A program made the translations under genes and the position numbers. The notes beneath the pieces are model-generated. The model saw only the letters and a list, made by a program, of their open reading frames with translations, had not been told where the DNA came from and made no database searches. A stretch of 64,000 nucleotides of DNA from Seiridium cupressi (taxonomy: Eukaryota > Ascomycota > Sordariomycetes > Amphisphaeriales > Sporocadaceae). This document shows positions 52,662 through 64,000 of this stretch, in pieces; the stretch's first letter is position 1; each line of letters starts with the position of its first letter. The stretch is taken from positions 558,001 through 622,000 of the forward strand of contig JARVKI010000009.1 of NCBI GenBank assembly GCA_036674765.1. The letters are read 5' to 3'.

Positions 52662-52757
52662 TTAAATCTTGTTCCCAGTGTCGAGAGCTCTCGGAACTCG
52701 TCGCGCAAGTCGCTTCAAGCATGTGTGAATGTATGAGTAGGTGACATGATTCGCATT

Positions 52758-54310
52758 TCATTCGTGGTCTCGTTCACGTCCAGCCGTTGGCCCTGCAGCT
52801 CCGCCGCGCATTTTCTCATCGGAAGACATGGGCGATTGCCTTCTCTCCGATTCTGCATGGTGAGCTCTCGGGTCCGTCCCGTAATGGGGCGAAGACTGAT
52901 CCGACAACAAGGAGGACACCGTATGCGTATTGCTCCGTCCTTGCAGGGAAGATTCGAGCGGTACACCCTCGCGGGGCGTGCCCAAGCCAGGGGACAGCGC
53001 TCGGCTGGGCCCGAAGCTGTCTCCGCGGCCACGACCCGTCGATCTGTACGAAGACATGTCGCTTCTCTGCCTCGAATGACCCCGCCTCCGCCCTGGCGGC
53101 GGATTCGATAGAGTGGACGAGCCTGCCGAGTGGCTGAAGGGTGGAGATCTCCTGCTAGCTTGTGTGTTGGGAGGAGGAGCTGGCTGCTGTGGCCCGGTGG
53201 CCTTTCTTTTCCTCGGCGAGTCCACTAACACACAACATTAGCTTTCGCGACCATCAGAGCCCTCTAATGTTTTTTCGACGAACCGGAAGGTGTCGCAGGT
53301 TGAGTCGAGACTCCCTGCGAACTCGGTGGTTGCCAGTGGTGGAAGTAAATGGACGGAGACTGTGTTTCCTGCTGCGAGGTCGATTGCTGTTGGCCGAGCT
53401 GCTGTGCATGTGACGGAACTCCCGCAGGCCCTGCTATCATCTCTCCCGTCGCCAGCCGCGGCAAAGAACTCCCTAACGGACGGCCAACCGCCCCTGCCAC
53501 TGACATTGTATGTGCTCTCGCTCTCGTTGGCGAGCCGGGACCTTGATACGGCACGAACCCGCCCTGAGGACCTGGCCCTGACCCTGGCGTCGAGGGAACT
53601 CCCACAGATCCAGCATAAGCCCCGTATCCATGTGATTGCGAGTCTCTCCTATGCTCGGGCGAGACCGTCCCCTGTGCTGGTGGTAACTGCGGTTGGTGGC
53701 CGTGCTGCGGTGCCAGGTACTGCTGGGCCCACTCCAAAGCGGCCTGGGGAAGAACACCTCCGCTCATGCCTGCAAACACCATCGGAACCATTGGCGGAGG
53801 AATCCCACGATCCAAGGACGTTCGAAGCATGTCATGCTCGAGCCTCCGCTGCTCTAGCCGCAGCGTCTCTTGCCTGGTCTTCTCCTCTTCTTGTCTCCTT
53901 CTCTCTTCTTCTGTCTTGGCCACCAACCATGTCCTCATTGATTCCTCGGCTCCCTGGCCTTGCCACTGGGGTGCTGCCGGCAATGCACCCATCGGGTGGC
54001 TCTGGGCAGGCGGTAGTGGCGGAGGCGGTGGCTGTGACAGAGAGTGCGGTCCTGGAGCGGGATGGTGGCCGGGTCCGGGTTGAGGGTTAGGTTGTGGCAG
54101 AGTCATGGCTGCCGGCAAAGGCAGACCACGGTGAGGCGCCGGCATCTCCTTGATGGACGGGCTGTTCCTCTGAGGAAGCGGCGGTAAAGGCTTCTGGGGG
54201 ATTTCCTGTATAGTCACGGGGGGTGATGGTCGGGATGTTGAAGGAGGTGTCGGTAGATCATGGACGGTGCAGTACCCGTAATGCACTGGCTGTTTCAATG
54301 TGAGCATCAT
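52758..54310 (-). CDS. Conserved fungal Pro/Gln-rich protein with a short coiled coil
   Basis: Two exons (53284-54310 and 52758-53224) join across a 59-base intron (donor GTTCGT, acceptor GTTAG) to give 497 residues. The N-terminal ~115 residues are proline-rich (PPPPPLPPAQ). A highly charged helix, TEEERRRQEEEKTRQETLRL, follows, then LDRGIPPPMVPMVFAGMSGG and LEWAQQYLAPQ. Later parts are Ser/Pro/Gln-rich with SPSIYFHHWQPP and a basic PRKRKATG stretch that looks like a nuclear signal. The mix suggests a nuclear regulatory protein. It resembles proteins annotated in aspergilli as Rfe-type transcriptional repressors, but I hold that name with low confidence. No DNA-binding fold is visible. The start is the first of two adjacent ATG codons. 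Nearly 10 kb without genes lies upstream. Confidence 0.8.
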
Positions 54311-57300
54311 GTCGATAGCCGCTCAGGCGAAGGAATAACTGGTTGACATTTGTGAAATGTTTACACTGAAGAGAAAAGAAGGCGGAAGAAGGGGAAGGGG
54401 GAAGAAGAGGGGGAAAATAAGGGACGAGACAGAACACACGATATAGAATGGGGATGGTATAGGAATAATAACCTTTGCATGAAGAAGCTGGAGAGGGCGG
54501 CCAACTTGGTAGAAAGAGGAAAGGAAGCAAGCGGGGCTTGTGGGATTCTTGGGTTGCAAAGCCCAGCCTCATCTGATCGTTGCTGCCGCGTACATGTGTG
54601 TATGTAATAATATCCAAGGAATCGAATGGGGCAGTAGGTCAGGTACGGGCGGGTGTACCGCGTAGCGTCTGGCCGTTGCAGGGCCGGCGTATGGCCCGTT
54701 CGAGGTACCCCAGACTATAAGCGAGAGCTGCTGATCGGCCAGATCAGTAGCAGTGCGAGAAGCGCGGAAGAAGCAAGGCCAGGATCTCTTGGAACGGTCG
54801 GTGATTTGTGGTGGATGTTAGTTTCTAGCACTTGTGGCCGTTTTAGGCAATGCCGGAAACGGAAAGTCGAAGTTGCTCTGCGGATGTGGAGAATATGATG
54901 TGCCTGGCTTATTTCATTTCGACGCAGTGCGTATCAGGGAAAAACAACATGCAAGGGCCGCGGACCATATAATCAGGGTTGGAGAAATAAGAGGGTAAGG
55001 GTAACCAAGAAGAGAAGCCCTAGGAGGATGCCTGGTCCGGTCGAGAGGTGTTTGGGCAATAAGAAATGGAGAAGAGTATTCGCTAGAGAGAGTGCGTTGC
55101 CAAGACAGGCAAAGCGTTCCGAGTATAATGAGACCGCGTGCGTGTGTGTGCGCGCGTGCGGTGTTGTATTGTATTGGAGAGCGAGAGGCTGGCTAGTCGA
55201 GGAGCCAGGACTAGGCAGTGAGGCGTTGAGGACGACGCAGGGAGTGTGGCTCGAGGATTCTGGCGAGAGGTGCCGTCGAGGGAGGGGATGGCTTTCTTTT
55301 CACGCCACGGCCGATGACAAGGCTATGATGGCCCCGTCGAAACGTCTGAAGCGAGTGAATCGAGCTAGGCCCTTGTGTCCATCTGCAATCAGGGTTCCAG
55401 GATGGGAGTCAGCCTCCAGGGTTCGCCAAAGTCTCGACCTGCGTGGAGATGGTGTGTCGAGCCCGGGCGGCTTACCACTAGCAGTCCCTTCTCAATGGGC
55501 AGACTCGCATAGGCCGGGGATTTTTTTTTTTTTTTAACTTGCAGGGTCGATCCCTCCCGGAATGCAAAGGCCTGACAGGCAGTAAACGAATTCGGGGGGG
55601 CGTAATCCGGTCCGTAGGCGCTACCATACGGAAGGGAGGTGACTGGGAGTGATGTGGCAGGTGAAAGCGAGAGGGAGAGGCAGAGAATAGAATGGGACAA
55701 CGTATGGAAACAGGCACAAAAAAGATGGCGGTGGCAGAAGGGACAAGAAGAGGACCGGGACCAACGACGCAGAGGAAGACAGCGTAAGAAAGTCGGTCCT
55801 CGGCTTCCAAACAGGCGGAGCATTTAAGCAACAGGGGAGTGAAATATTCAAGGTAAAGACGTAAGGACTCCGACGCAGCATGTCGCCGTGAGGTATATTC
55901 TAGGCTATGTCGGTTGATCTCTCCCAAAGGCTAGATAAACTTGACTCGTAGGGTACGAGACGCTCCCGCGCCCGGTGGCCTCTCCCTCGTGGCTACACGC
56001 CTGGGGACTCTGTTCATAGAACGTGCGTATGGCCATGTATGCAATGAACGGGTTGGGCAAAGACGCGCCGCGCATCTCTGGATCACGCCTACGTCTTACA
56101 CGGGAATTGTTCGATTTGAGTCGACTGCTGTGTTTTGGCGGCTGCGTGTAGGTATTGCGCCACGCTCTGGCGCAGCTCTTGCCAAATTATAGGAGTGGGT
56201 ACAAAGTGGATGGTGGGCAGGGGAGCGCTATCAACGGCGTGTGGGAAGTTAAAAGAGCCCCAATAACATGGCATATAACCACATGAACGTGCTGCTCACA
56301 ACAGCGGGGGCCCCCTTGGCTGGCTGACAAGGCCTCTCTCTGCCTACAAGCTCAACCAGCAGCAGAGAGCCACCCGAATCTTGCCATGGGGTTATCGTGC
56401 ATGCAGCAGCGCTGGTCTGGCGCATCGCCGCTGGCACATTCTTTCCATAGATGCATACACATATGTATATATATACTATGACATGCCCCTTGCGGGGGCG
56501 GCCATGGAGCGGCCGGTATGTGATACACGAGGGCTTTTGCGACGAATACTCGTGCAGCTCGCGGTTACAGCGGGTTCTCTTGGGACCGTAGGACAGATGA
56601 TACATGAAGCAGTACCGAAGGCCAGGATGGTCAAGAATTCTCCGAAATTGTTTGCCAGAGAGTTCAGACGGACGAGCCCAACCAAGGAGCAAATGCCTGG
56701 TCGGGACCGACGGCCGGAGTCTGCATTGAATCAATTGCGAGCCATGATGGCGCTAGTCCTTGCGAATGCGTGGACGGTCGTGGTCAATATACCGGAGCAG
56801 GGATGGCGAGATTAACAATGTCTAATCTGAGTGATGAAGGACCAAACCTGTTATAGTTCGGCCCTCATATAGCCGGATTGAGCGCTGAGACGCCCAGCGA
56901 CCAGCTCGTTCGCATCCTACCAGGGGAGCCGAGCAAATCTGCGCGCCCCGTGAGGCTTACGCAGAAAACAAAGGTGCCAAATTGCCAATCCGTGACGACG
57001 GGGTTTGGGACATCCTGGACCTTGGATCCCGAACTGGACGCGCTGGGGGAGCTGAGCGTGTGTCCCGCAGATTGGAAACTGAATTAGAAACTGAACTAGA
57101 AACATGATCTCCGGGGCAGAGAGTGTGGCATCTTCTGACTGAGGGGCTGGTGAGGGGCTTCGCAGCGGATCCAGAGTCTCCAATGCAACCTCTCGATAGT
57201 GATGCTTCACCAGCGCACTTGCTGATCAGGTATTCCTCGTTTCGTCGTCGACGAGTGCCGCTGGGCCCTTGGAGTCGCAACCTGTACGAGATCGACTTTT

Positions 57301-60300
57301 GAAGTTACACCACTAAGGCCTCTGCCGGCCTCCACACTTGTGTCTAATCGTATGAGGCTCATCGCTCCGCTCCAGCACCTACCATCTCTGAACCATTCCT
57401 GCGCAACGCGTTCGCGGCCGACCAGCCAGTACGGTCTGGCTTCGGCAGGAAGCGCCATCTCGGACTTCCTGAAGCTAATACGGGCACTTCATTGGTGACC
57501 AATCTGGCTAACTCCTCGCCTGCGGATGGCTCCCCGTTCAGACACAAGATTACTTGCGAGATTGGACGGCCGTATCCAGATGTGTGCGTATGCGGTTAAT
57601 ATATTGCAGCGCCTGCTGTAAATTTCCACTTGGTCTCGCTTGTCTAGGCTGAGGTGCGCTCGGGTATGACCCATTGCCAATGATACATTGCTCCTCTGGG
57701 ACCTGCCTTGCAGTAACATGATCAATTTCGGATCACTCCCACAGTCATCAGCCATGGTGCTTGCGTTTACTATCTACGAGGACCCCGCAGTTTGATCAAC
57801 CTGTGTCACAGCTTATACAATCATCTATTCCACAGAGAACCCTATAGAAGATCAGGATTCAAAACGCCTGGGTATCCATGTGCCCACAGACAATAAGGAC
57901 ATGATGGTAGCGGAGCCTCTGATGTTCTCGGCCGCTCGTAGGCATCGTGAAACGCGACTTCTTCACCGCCAAAGCAACATATCAGAGCGGGCTTGGGCCT
58001 GCGACTAGTTGATTGATCAGCAATGCTGGCAGTTTACATTCGAGCAATTGAGAAACGTCGATTCGCTCGGTGTGACCGTCGTCACTCGGGCGCCATTGGG
58101 TTGGCCGACACTATGCAAAACCGACAAAACAAAGAAACAAAAACAAGGTTATATTTGCGCAGGATGGCCGCATTCGTATTTGCCTAGGCAGGGACTCGAA
58201 CGCCGAGGTACACGAGCACTGGCGCCGTGGATCACGAGCTTCTCAAGGCATCGCGCCGCAGGATCTGTCGCGTTCCACTCGTAGTCTTCCATTCATGTGT
58301 AGCCTGCTCTGGCGGAAGCGACGAAGGAAGTCTATTTTCGTCACCTTTCGTCTGATCTTGAACATGAACATGAACATGATGCTCGGCATCCCATAATTAA
58401 ACTCGCGGGACCTGATAGGCCTAAGCAAGCTGCCCCAAGCTCCTATGAATAACACCAAAGGTGCCCGAACAGGGAAGATCAGACGGTCTGCAGCCAATCA
58501 AGTGGCCGTTGATGCATCTCCCATGGTGGCTGACCACTCGTTCGAAACCTTTGCTAGGATCCTTGCCCGCCATGCCTTCCCCCCGAGCTCGACTATGACC
58601 ACCTGGCCAAGGTTGCCCAAACGCACACCAACCACGCTTGTCAGCCTCTGCAGTGGCCGCGTTCGGCTTAGGCTGCGTGCTGGCTGCGGGGGTTCTCGTG
58701 GTAGCGTAGCCAGCTGTGGCTCTGTGGCGCGGCGGGCTTGCGACTACAATCTGCGACTTGCCCAATCGAGGGGCTCTGAAACGATATGGACGTTCCGATC
58801 CCAAGGGTCCCTCTTCCACTCGGCCCACCAGCTCGCAGGCAGGAAGGATGGATGACCGTCGCTCTGGCACTCGCCAACGGAACTCACCGCGCGCAGTGCC
58901 AGCTCGAGACCAGGGAGCCTACACCCAGTCTTCTGCGTCTGCTTCATCTCGGGCCAATGCACGCGACTGCATGAGGACATGGTGACACACGCGCAGTCTC
59001 TTCCTAAACCGACTTGGCACCTCGCCGTCACTGGCCAAAGGAGCGGTCGGTCATTTGTTCACCGCTGGATTCCAGGGCTGCCCGATATCAAAAGTCCAAA
59101 ATCTCCGCCGGTAAGCAGTCTACATGAAACACACACCCAAATGAGTGCGGTATTAGCAGTCACGTGCCCCTAGCCAGCAGCCAACCGAGTTTGTTGAAAT
59201 CAGCATCCAACCAGGCCCTGTCCGGCTGTTGATGAGCATGGGCGGACGTCCAACTGCATCTGTCCTGGCCTGTACCTCGAAAACAAATTCCTTGGCCGGA
59301 CCCTCGCCATGTCGCCGGCCTGGATGCTACTGCGCGCCCCTGCAACCGCAGAATCTACGACAGACTTCTAGTGAGGTAGTCCACCGAGACCCGGGAATGC
59401 AGGCCGTTTCTCGAATTCCATCGACCAAGCAAGGCTTTGCTATACATGGCAAGAGCTGACGATGCCTCGGACTTCCAGGTGGAAGGCGTCATGTCCTTAC
59501 GGGCTTGGCGAGGAATCACATCACAACCACAGGCTGTGACGACTCAGACTTAGTTGATCGGAGCGCCGTTCGTCTGAGATCTAGGGCACGACGGAACGAA
59601 GCCGCGAGCAGTAGCCATCCACAGACCATGTGATAGGCGCTAGTAAGCGCGCCAGTCTAACCTTAGGGCCATCTGCCGACTCGCCGACATGCGAATCAGC
59701 ACCTTAGAGATCTCCCATCAATGGCCTGGTCCATACTGGAGGCGGGGTTTCCTCGAAAGGTCCTACATATGTAAGGGATGCGACGCATGCAATGATCGAT
59801 AACCACAAGCTCAGCTGGCATGCTGCTGCCGTTGCAGGCCAAATTAGGAAAAGACCTGGAGACGAACTCAACACATCATGGACGAGGCATATGAGCGAAA
59901 CCCACTCATGGACAGGCCACGGAGTTCCGAAGGAGCACAATACGATGGCCAGCCGCCGAATACTGCATATCGTTCAGTAATCGGGCACCCGCAGATGTTG
60001 CAGGGTTCCAGGCCGACATTGCTCACGATTAGTTGACGGCAAGCCTACAAAGGCATTCGAGAAACTAATAAACATGCCTAAGTAACTAGATCTTGACCAT
60101 CATGGCGGAGAGTGCTATAATGTGAAAGCGCTAGCGGCTGTGGACCTGCTTCACGTCATATACAATATCTTTGCGTTCTGTCTCTCTTAAGGACCAAGCC
60201 AAGCCAATATGGGACATTTGGCTGACTTGAACCTTATCCAGCCGGACGCGTGGTCAGAGAAACTGTCTTAGTTAGCTGTCAGGCTATAGTGTCATGCATA

Positions 60301-63300
60301 AGCGATTCAAGGTTCTAATGTTGACTTCAGAGTTTAGCACCAGCACCTAGAGCTCGAAAACAGCAGCAACATTTCATTCATGGCTGCCATATCAACGCGT
60401 TGAGCCTTTCAGAGTGTCGCTTGGCATGGCCCGGCTACTCGTCATGAGCTTCTAATAAGCACCTTGCTTCCCTTGCTTCCCGGGGCGAGCATGGACTCGT
60501 CGAAGCTTATTCGTCCTCTAGCCATGGCCTGCCGGATCCGATGAGTTCCCAATCTTTGATAGGCAGGTGTCACAACAATTGCCATCCTTTCCCCACGTCA
60601 CGGTCGGACTCAAGCCCACGCACGAGGTGTTTGTAGTCATGGAGATGTCCTTGACCTGGCCATGTTTGACGTCAATGCAAGACTTTTTCCGACTGTTGAC
60701 GATGCCGATGAGTCGAGAAAGCCGATACCGTTTTTGTTTTGTTTGTTTTGCCGCGCTTGAGATCCGGCCATGTCAAAGGTAGGCTCATACCTCAAAATCC
60801 AAGGCAATACACATATATGCCCAATGATATCACAGGGTGTGAGTTGTGCTAACAGTCTTCCAGCCTAACAAACTCGAGCTAACATGGCCACCAATGACAT
60901 ATTCTCTTCTGTCATCTATCGTCACTTTGCAACACCGACAGATGGTCAGGTCGAGACTCATCGAGCCTACTCACGATCTGGTTACCATATACCGAAAGAA
61001 GCGGGAAGATCATGTCAGATCTCCCAAGCCACAGTCGCCACAGTCGCGCTCTTTTCGATGGATGGGAAACAAACCCCTCTGAGCTCGCTTGTGCCATGCA
61101 GATGTCGCTCATCTGAACCCCTGGCTTTCCGGCAAGTCTGGGCACTTGAGACGCAAGTCTATACTCGATTCTGCCATCCCAGCGACCAGGAACCTCCCAT
61201 CCTGCACGCCTCCCGGGTCCTTGCCTCTTTAGAAACGAGGGACGCGGCCCCTTTCATCAAAGGTAAAAATCCAGCTGGCCCCGCCCATGTCAGCCCAATG
61301 ACATGGTATCGGCCGAAATGACCTCCTGCAGGCCCGGACTCTCGTTTGATTACTATCTCCCCTGCGATCTTTGTTGTGATTGCCTCGATTACGTTTCTTT
61401 TGATGAGCTCGCGAGCTGAACATCCCTCGACTACCACATTTTGATGCGCTACAGGGATCACGGCCTTGGTTCGACAGTTTGATCGCCGCATGGGTCTGGA
61501 AGGGGTGGGCCGAATCCAACGCGCTGGAAGAAACGGCAACTCCAAGAGAGGGAGGGTCCTGATGAGCGGATCCGGGAATCTAGTAAGGCTCACTACCTGG
61601 CTCCTGCTCCCCTTCGCCCAGGATCCATAAAAACGTTTCTTCTTTTCCCACGCGCTACCGTCCATGGCCTTAACGAGTTTGGCAATCCATTCGGTACGCG
61701 CTTCTGGGTGCTTGTAACCCTCCCTGCGGCGCCACCTCCGCTTGGTGCGCGCCATCCGCTTGGCCTAGCAAAAGGCGTTGTTGACAGACATGTGAGTCTG
61801 GAAGCCAGCGGCTAGCGAGAGTCTTGCTTGTCTCCAACTGCCATCAGGGGTATAAACTCTAAAACCTCTGCGCATGTACTCTGGGTTGTTAGATGGCTTG
61901 TGGGAGCTGAAGAGCTTGCGTCGTGGGTCGCGATGACGCACCAATCACGGGGATAAAAAAGCTCATAATTTCCATTGGTTCAAACTTCCAAAGGCAAGCA
62001 TTTGCGGGAGATCAACATGTTCACGCCATACCTACAAGGTAGAGGCACCCGGGCGAGTCATGCTCACCACACTAATGGTTGGCAGCGAGAGTAAGAGCGC
62101 CGTCATTGCCAACGAACGCATGTGTCTACCCGGTGTATGTTGCCGGCGGCGGGACCTGTGATGCGGTCTGGCCGGCGTGAAAGAGGTGGCTGAGAATCTT
62201 AATGCCTTCTTGTGGCAGCGTTTAGGCAATAACAGTGTTAGCAGTATAGGAGTGTGACCTTGATAAAGTTAAAAAGGTATGCAGGCCCACAAAAGTACCT
62301 CTGATTCTCTGTTCTACTTGGTGGCTGCATTGGATGGTGAGCCTGGTAAGGATAGGTGGCAATATAATCTAGTAGAGCTGCACTCCAATAAGCACACCCG
62401 CTTCAGGGGATGTTGAAGCGAGGGCAAGCATGGCGTCGCCTAGACTCGTCAACAATCATCCCTCTTCGCCTACAGTATCTAGTTCTTGTGTTCTCGGTGT
62501 CAACGTGTACAGTGATCTGATTGCATTCCGTGGTGACACTTGCTATCACACAGACTGCCGTTTGGGGAGGTTCGTAAATACACGACCGATAAAAGCTTCA
62601 ACTCAGTAAACCAATAGTTTTTATGTCCATATGAGCATATTCACGTTACGGAGAATGATCATAGCATGCGAATGACTGTAGGAGATGACCCGTTCTAGTT
62701 CTCTTTGTAATTTATCTAGATGTCGGTCGTGATATCCCTTGATTTCTATGCTAGGCAGTAACTACAGATATGACATGTTATTTGTCTGTCGCCTAACGCT
62801 GGGCTAACATGCCGGCACTGTTGTCGTCAGCTCTCAAGACCCTGGTCTGATACCTTCCACGGCATGCTACTCTCACCAATACTCGAGAGTCCTACTTGCC
62901 CGACACTGCTCTATCCCATCACCTGTGCAGCAGACTCAGGCCATTCTGGGCTTTGGCGAGGAGTCTTCTTAGTACATCTGGACACAACACATCTGCTTGG
63001 GCCCTCCGTCAGTCAACTTGGGGAGAAAACGTCACTGTTCAGCGTCGTTTGACATGACTGGGTTGATGCTTTTTAGTGCTACCAAAACCTCGAGTCGTGT
63101 CAGCTTTTGGAGCCGGATCCAAACCGCATGGCTATTGATGTCAATAGGAAACCTAGTCATCGTACCTACTGTAATGCTTCATGCTGGTGTGTGTAGGTGC
63201 CGCAACAAACTGACTGACCGCATATCAAGAACGCCGGGCCACTGAACACTCGCTTGGAGAGATGTCAGTGACCAATACAAGTCCATTCACGTTCTTCCAC

Positions 63301-64000
63301 ATATGCTAGACAGAAGCTGCCTTTCATTACCACTGCGTGTGGACAGGCAGAAGTGTTTCTCGAAATCATCTCCTATTCAAGTAACACATTGAAAGTTATA
63401 CCCGGTGCTGCATTTACTTGCGGTCAGCACTTTATACAACTAGCTTGTGGTGAATCACGAAAGGCTCGCCGAGTTTACTCGGTCATCTTTGAAAGGACGT
63501 CCCTGATGGCCCCAGAACGTAAGGAGTTATCACTGTATCACTTACAGCATCTAATCTTGAATGACGATCAGGGATCTATGGCTAGCCCATGTAGTTGTAA
63601 AAGAAAAGAAAAAACGAAAAAGAAAAAAAGGGCGAACTGTCTCGACCAGCCGGTCGCTTGTTACTTCCAATGGGAGGGGCAATACAAAGGTCCTACGGCT
63701 GGGAAGAGAGGCAGTGCTTGTTTTGTCTCTCCCGCACTCCCTTTCCTCGATTCTAGCCAGGAAGGGAAGCAACATGATGCTCCAAAGGAAACAGCCTCAA
63801 GGCTTCATCCAATTATTTAATCAGCTTGCGCTCGTAGTATGCAATAAACGAGTAGATGTTGATTACACGGGATATAAGTTCAGCATCGCCATATCTTCAG
63901 TGGTGTAACTCGCGTCGCGAAGGGCTGCTTGATAGTTACTTGTAAAAAAACACCCTATAGCCCATGCTACCTGATGTGACAAGTTACCTAGGCCTTTAGT
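54311..64000. other. Long gene-free region upstream of the Pro/Gln-rich gene
   Basis: About 9.7 kb where no open frame has a recognisable domain on either strand. The base composition is balanced, not the AT-rich pattern of RIP-mutated transposons. It contains a T15 tract (55521-55535), a GT/GC run (about 55137-55160), an ATATATAC run near 56464 and three tandem TGAACA units near 58360. The longest candidate is a minus-strand frame at 61159-61755 that begins with a Lys/Arg-rich stretch; I do not call it a gene. It may be an extended regulatory region or contain non-coding RNAs. Confidence 0.45.

Larger units (their letters stand above)
49201..52757. other. Convergent intergenic region with several simple repeats
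   Basis: About 3.6 kb between the stops of the histidine kinase (plus) and the Pro/Gln-rich gene (minus). It holds (GAA)8 at 49931-49954, a GCA run at 51321-51336, T12 at 51543-51554 and A27 at 52635-52661. No gene was recognised. Open frames are short and domain-free. Confidence 0.5.

Noticed and set aside
58140..58262. Possible minus-strand tRNA (GTTCGAGTCCC-like box)
   Set aside because: The T-stem has a mismatch, and no matching acceptor stem or D-arm occurs about 70 bases away.
61159..61755. 198-codon minus-strand frame beginning with a Lys/Arg-rich stretch
   Set aside because: The first ~50 residues look protein-like, but the remainder does not, and I found no convincing splice structure.

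Overview
The window is nuclear DNA of a filamentous ascomycete, most likely a member of the Eurotiales (Aspergillus/Penicillium group). Genes are split by short introns with GTATGT/GTAAGT-type donors, CTAAC/CTGAC-like branch points and CAG/TAG acceptors. The encoded proteins are typical of moulds: a Chs7-family protein, protein O-mannosyltransferase, UDP-galactopyranose mutase, a giant hybrid histidine kinase and a pectate lyase. There are no operons; most neighbouring genes alternate in divergent and convergent pairs. Exon boundaries below were assembled by hand from splice signals and checked for phase. No database search was possible, so family calls rest on recognised motifs.

Left part (1-14.2 kb): the 5' part of a WW-domain protein gene (minus, cut by the window edge), a six-exon Chs7-family membrane protein gene (minus, 2469-3672), about 4.3 kb without a convincing gene, an MFS sugar transporter gene (8563-10525) preceded by an ATG-free in-frame stretch, and a Pmt2-class protein O-mannosyltransferase gene (11710-14235) with an 8-nt internal exon.

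Middle part (14.8-33.9 kb): a Rab4/Ypt4-like GTPase (minus), a choline-transporter-like membrane protein (plus), a secreted PL1 pectate lyase (minus), the TFIIH subunit Ssl1 (plus), 4-hydroxyphenylpyruvate dioxygenase (minus) head-to-head with a TTC36-like TPR protein (plus), a tiny Nce101-like protein (minus) head-to-head with ribosomal protein eL27 (plus), and a TPT/DMT nucleotide-sugar transporter (minus).

Right part (38.4-64 kb): UDP-galactopyranose mutase (plus), which with the transporter at 32.5-33.9 kb forms a galactofuranose pair (synthesis of UDP-Galf, then import into the Golgi). Then come a 2508-residue hybrid histidine kinase (41490-49200), a proline/glutamine-rich conserved fungal protein (minus, 52758-54310), and almost 10 kb with no supportable gene.

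The features most worth follow-up are the HPPD/TTC36 divergent pair with repeated CGCGGAA boxes between them, the galactofuranose pair with two hairpins in its shared intergenic region, the ATG-less N-terminal extension of the sugar transporter, the 8-nt exon carrying half of the catalytic Asp-Glu of the mannosyltransferase, and a Rab GTPase with an insertion of about 30 residues next to its switch regions. No tRNA, rRNA, CRISPR array or intact transposon was recognised.
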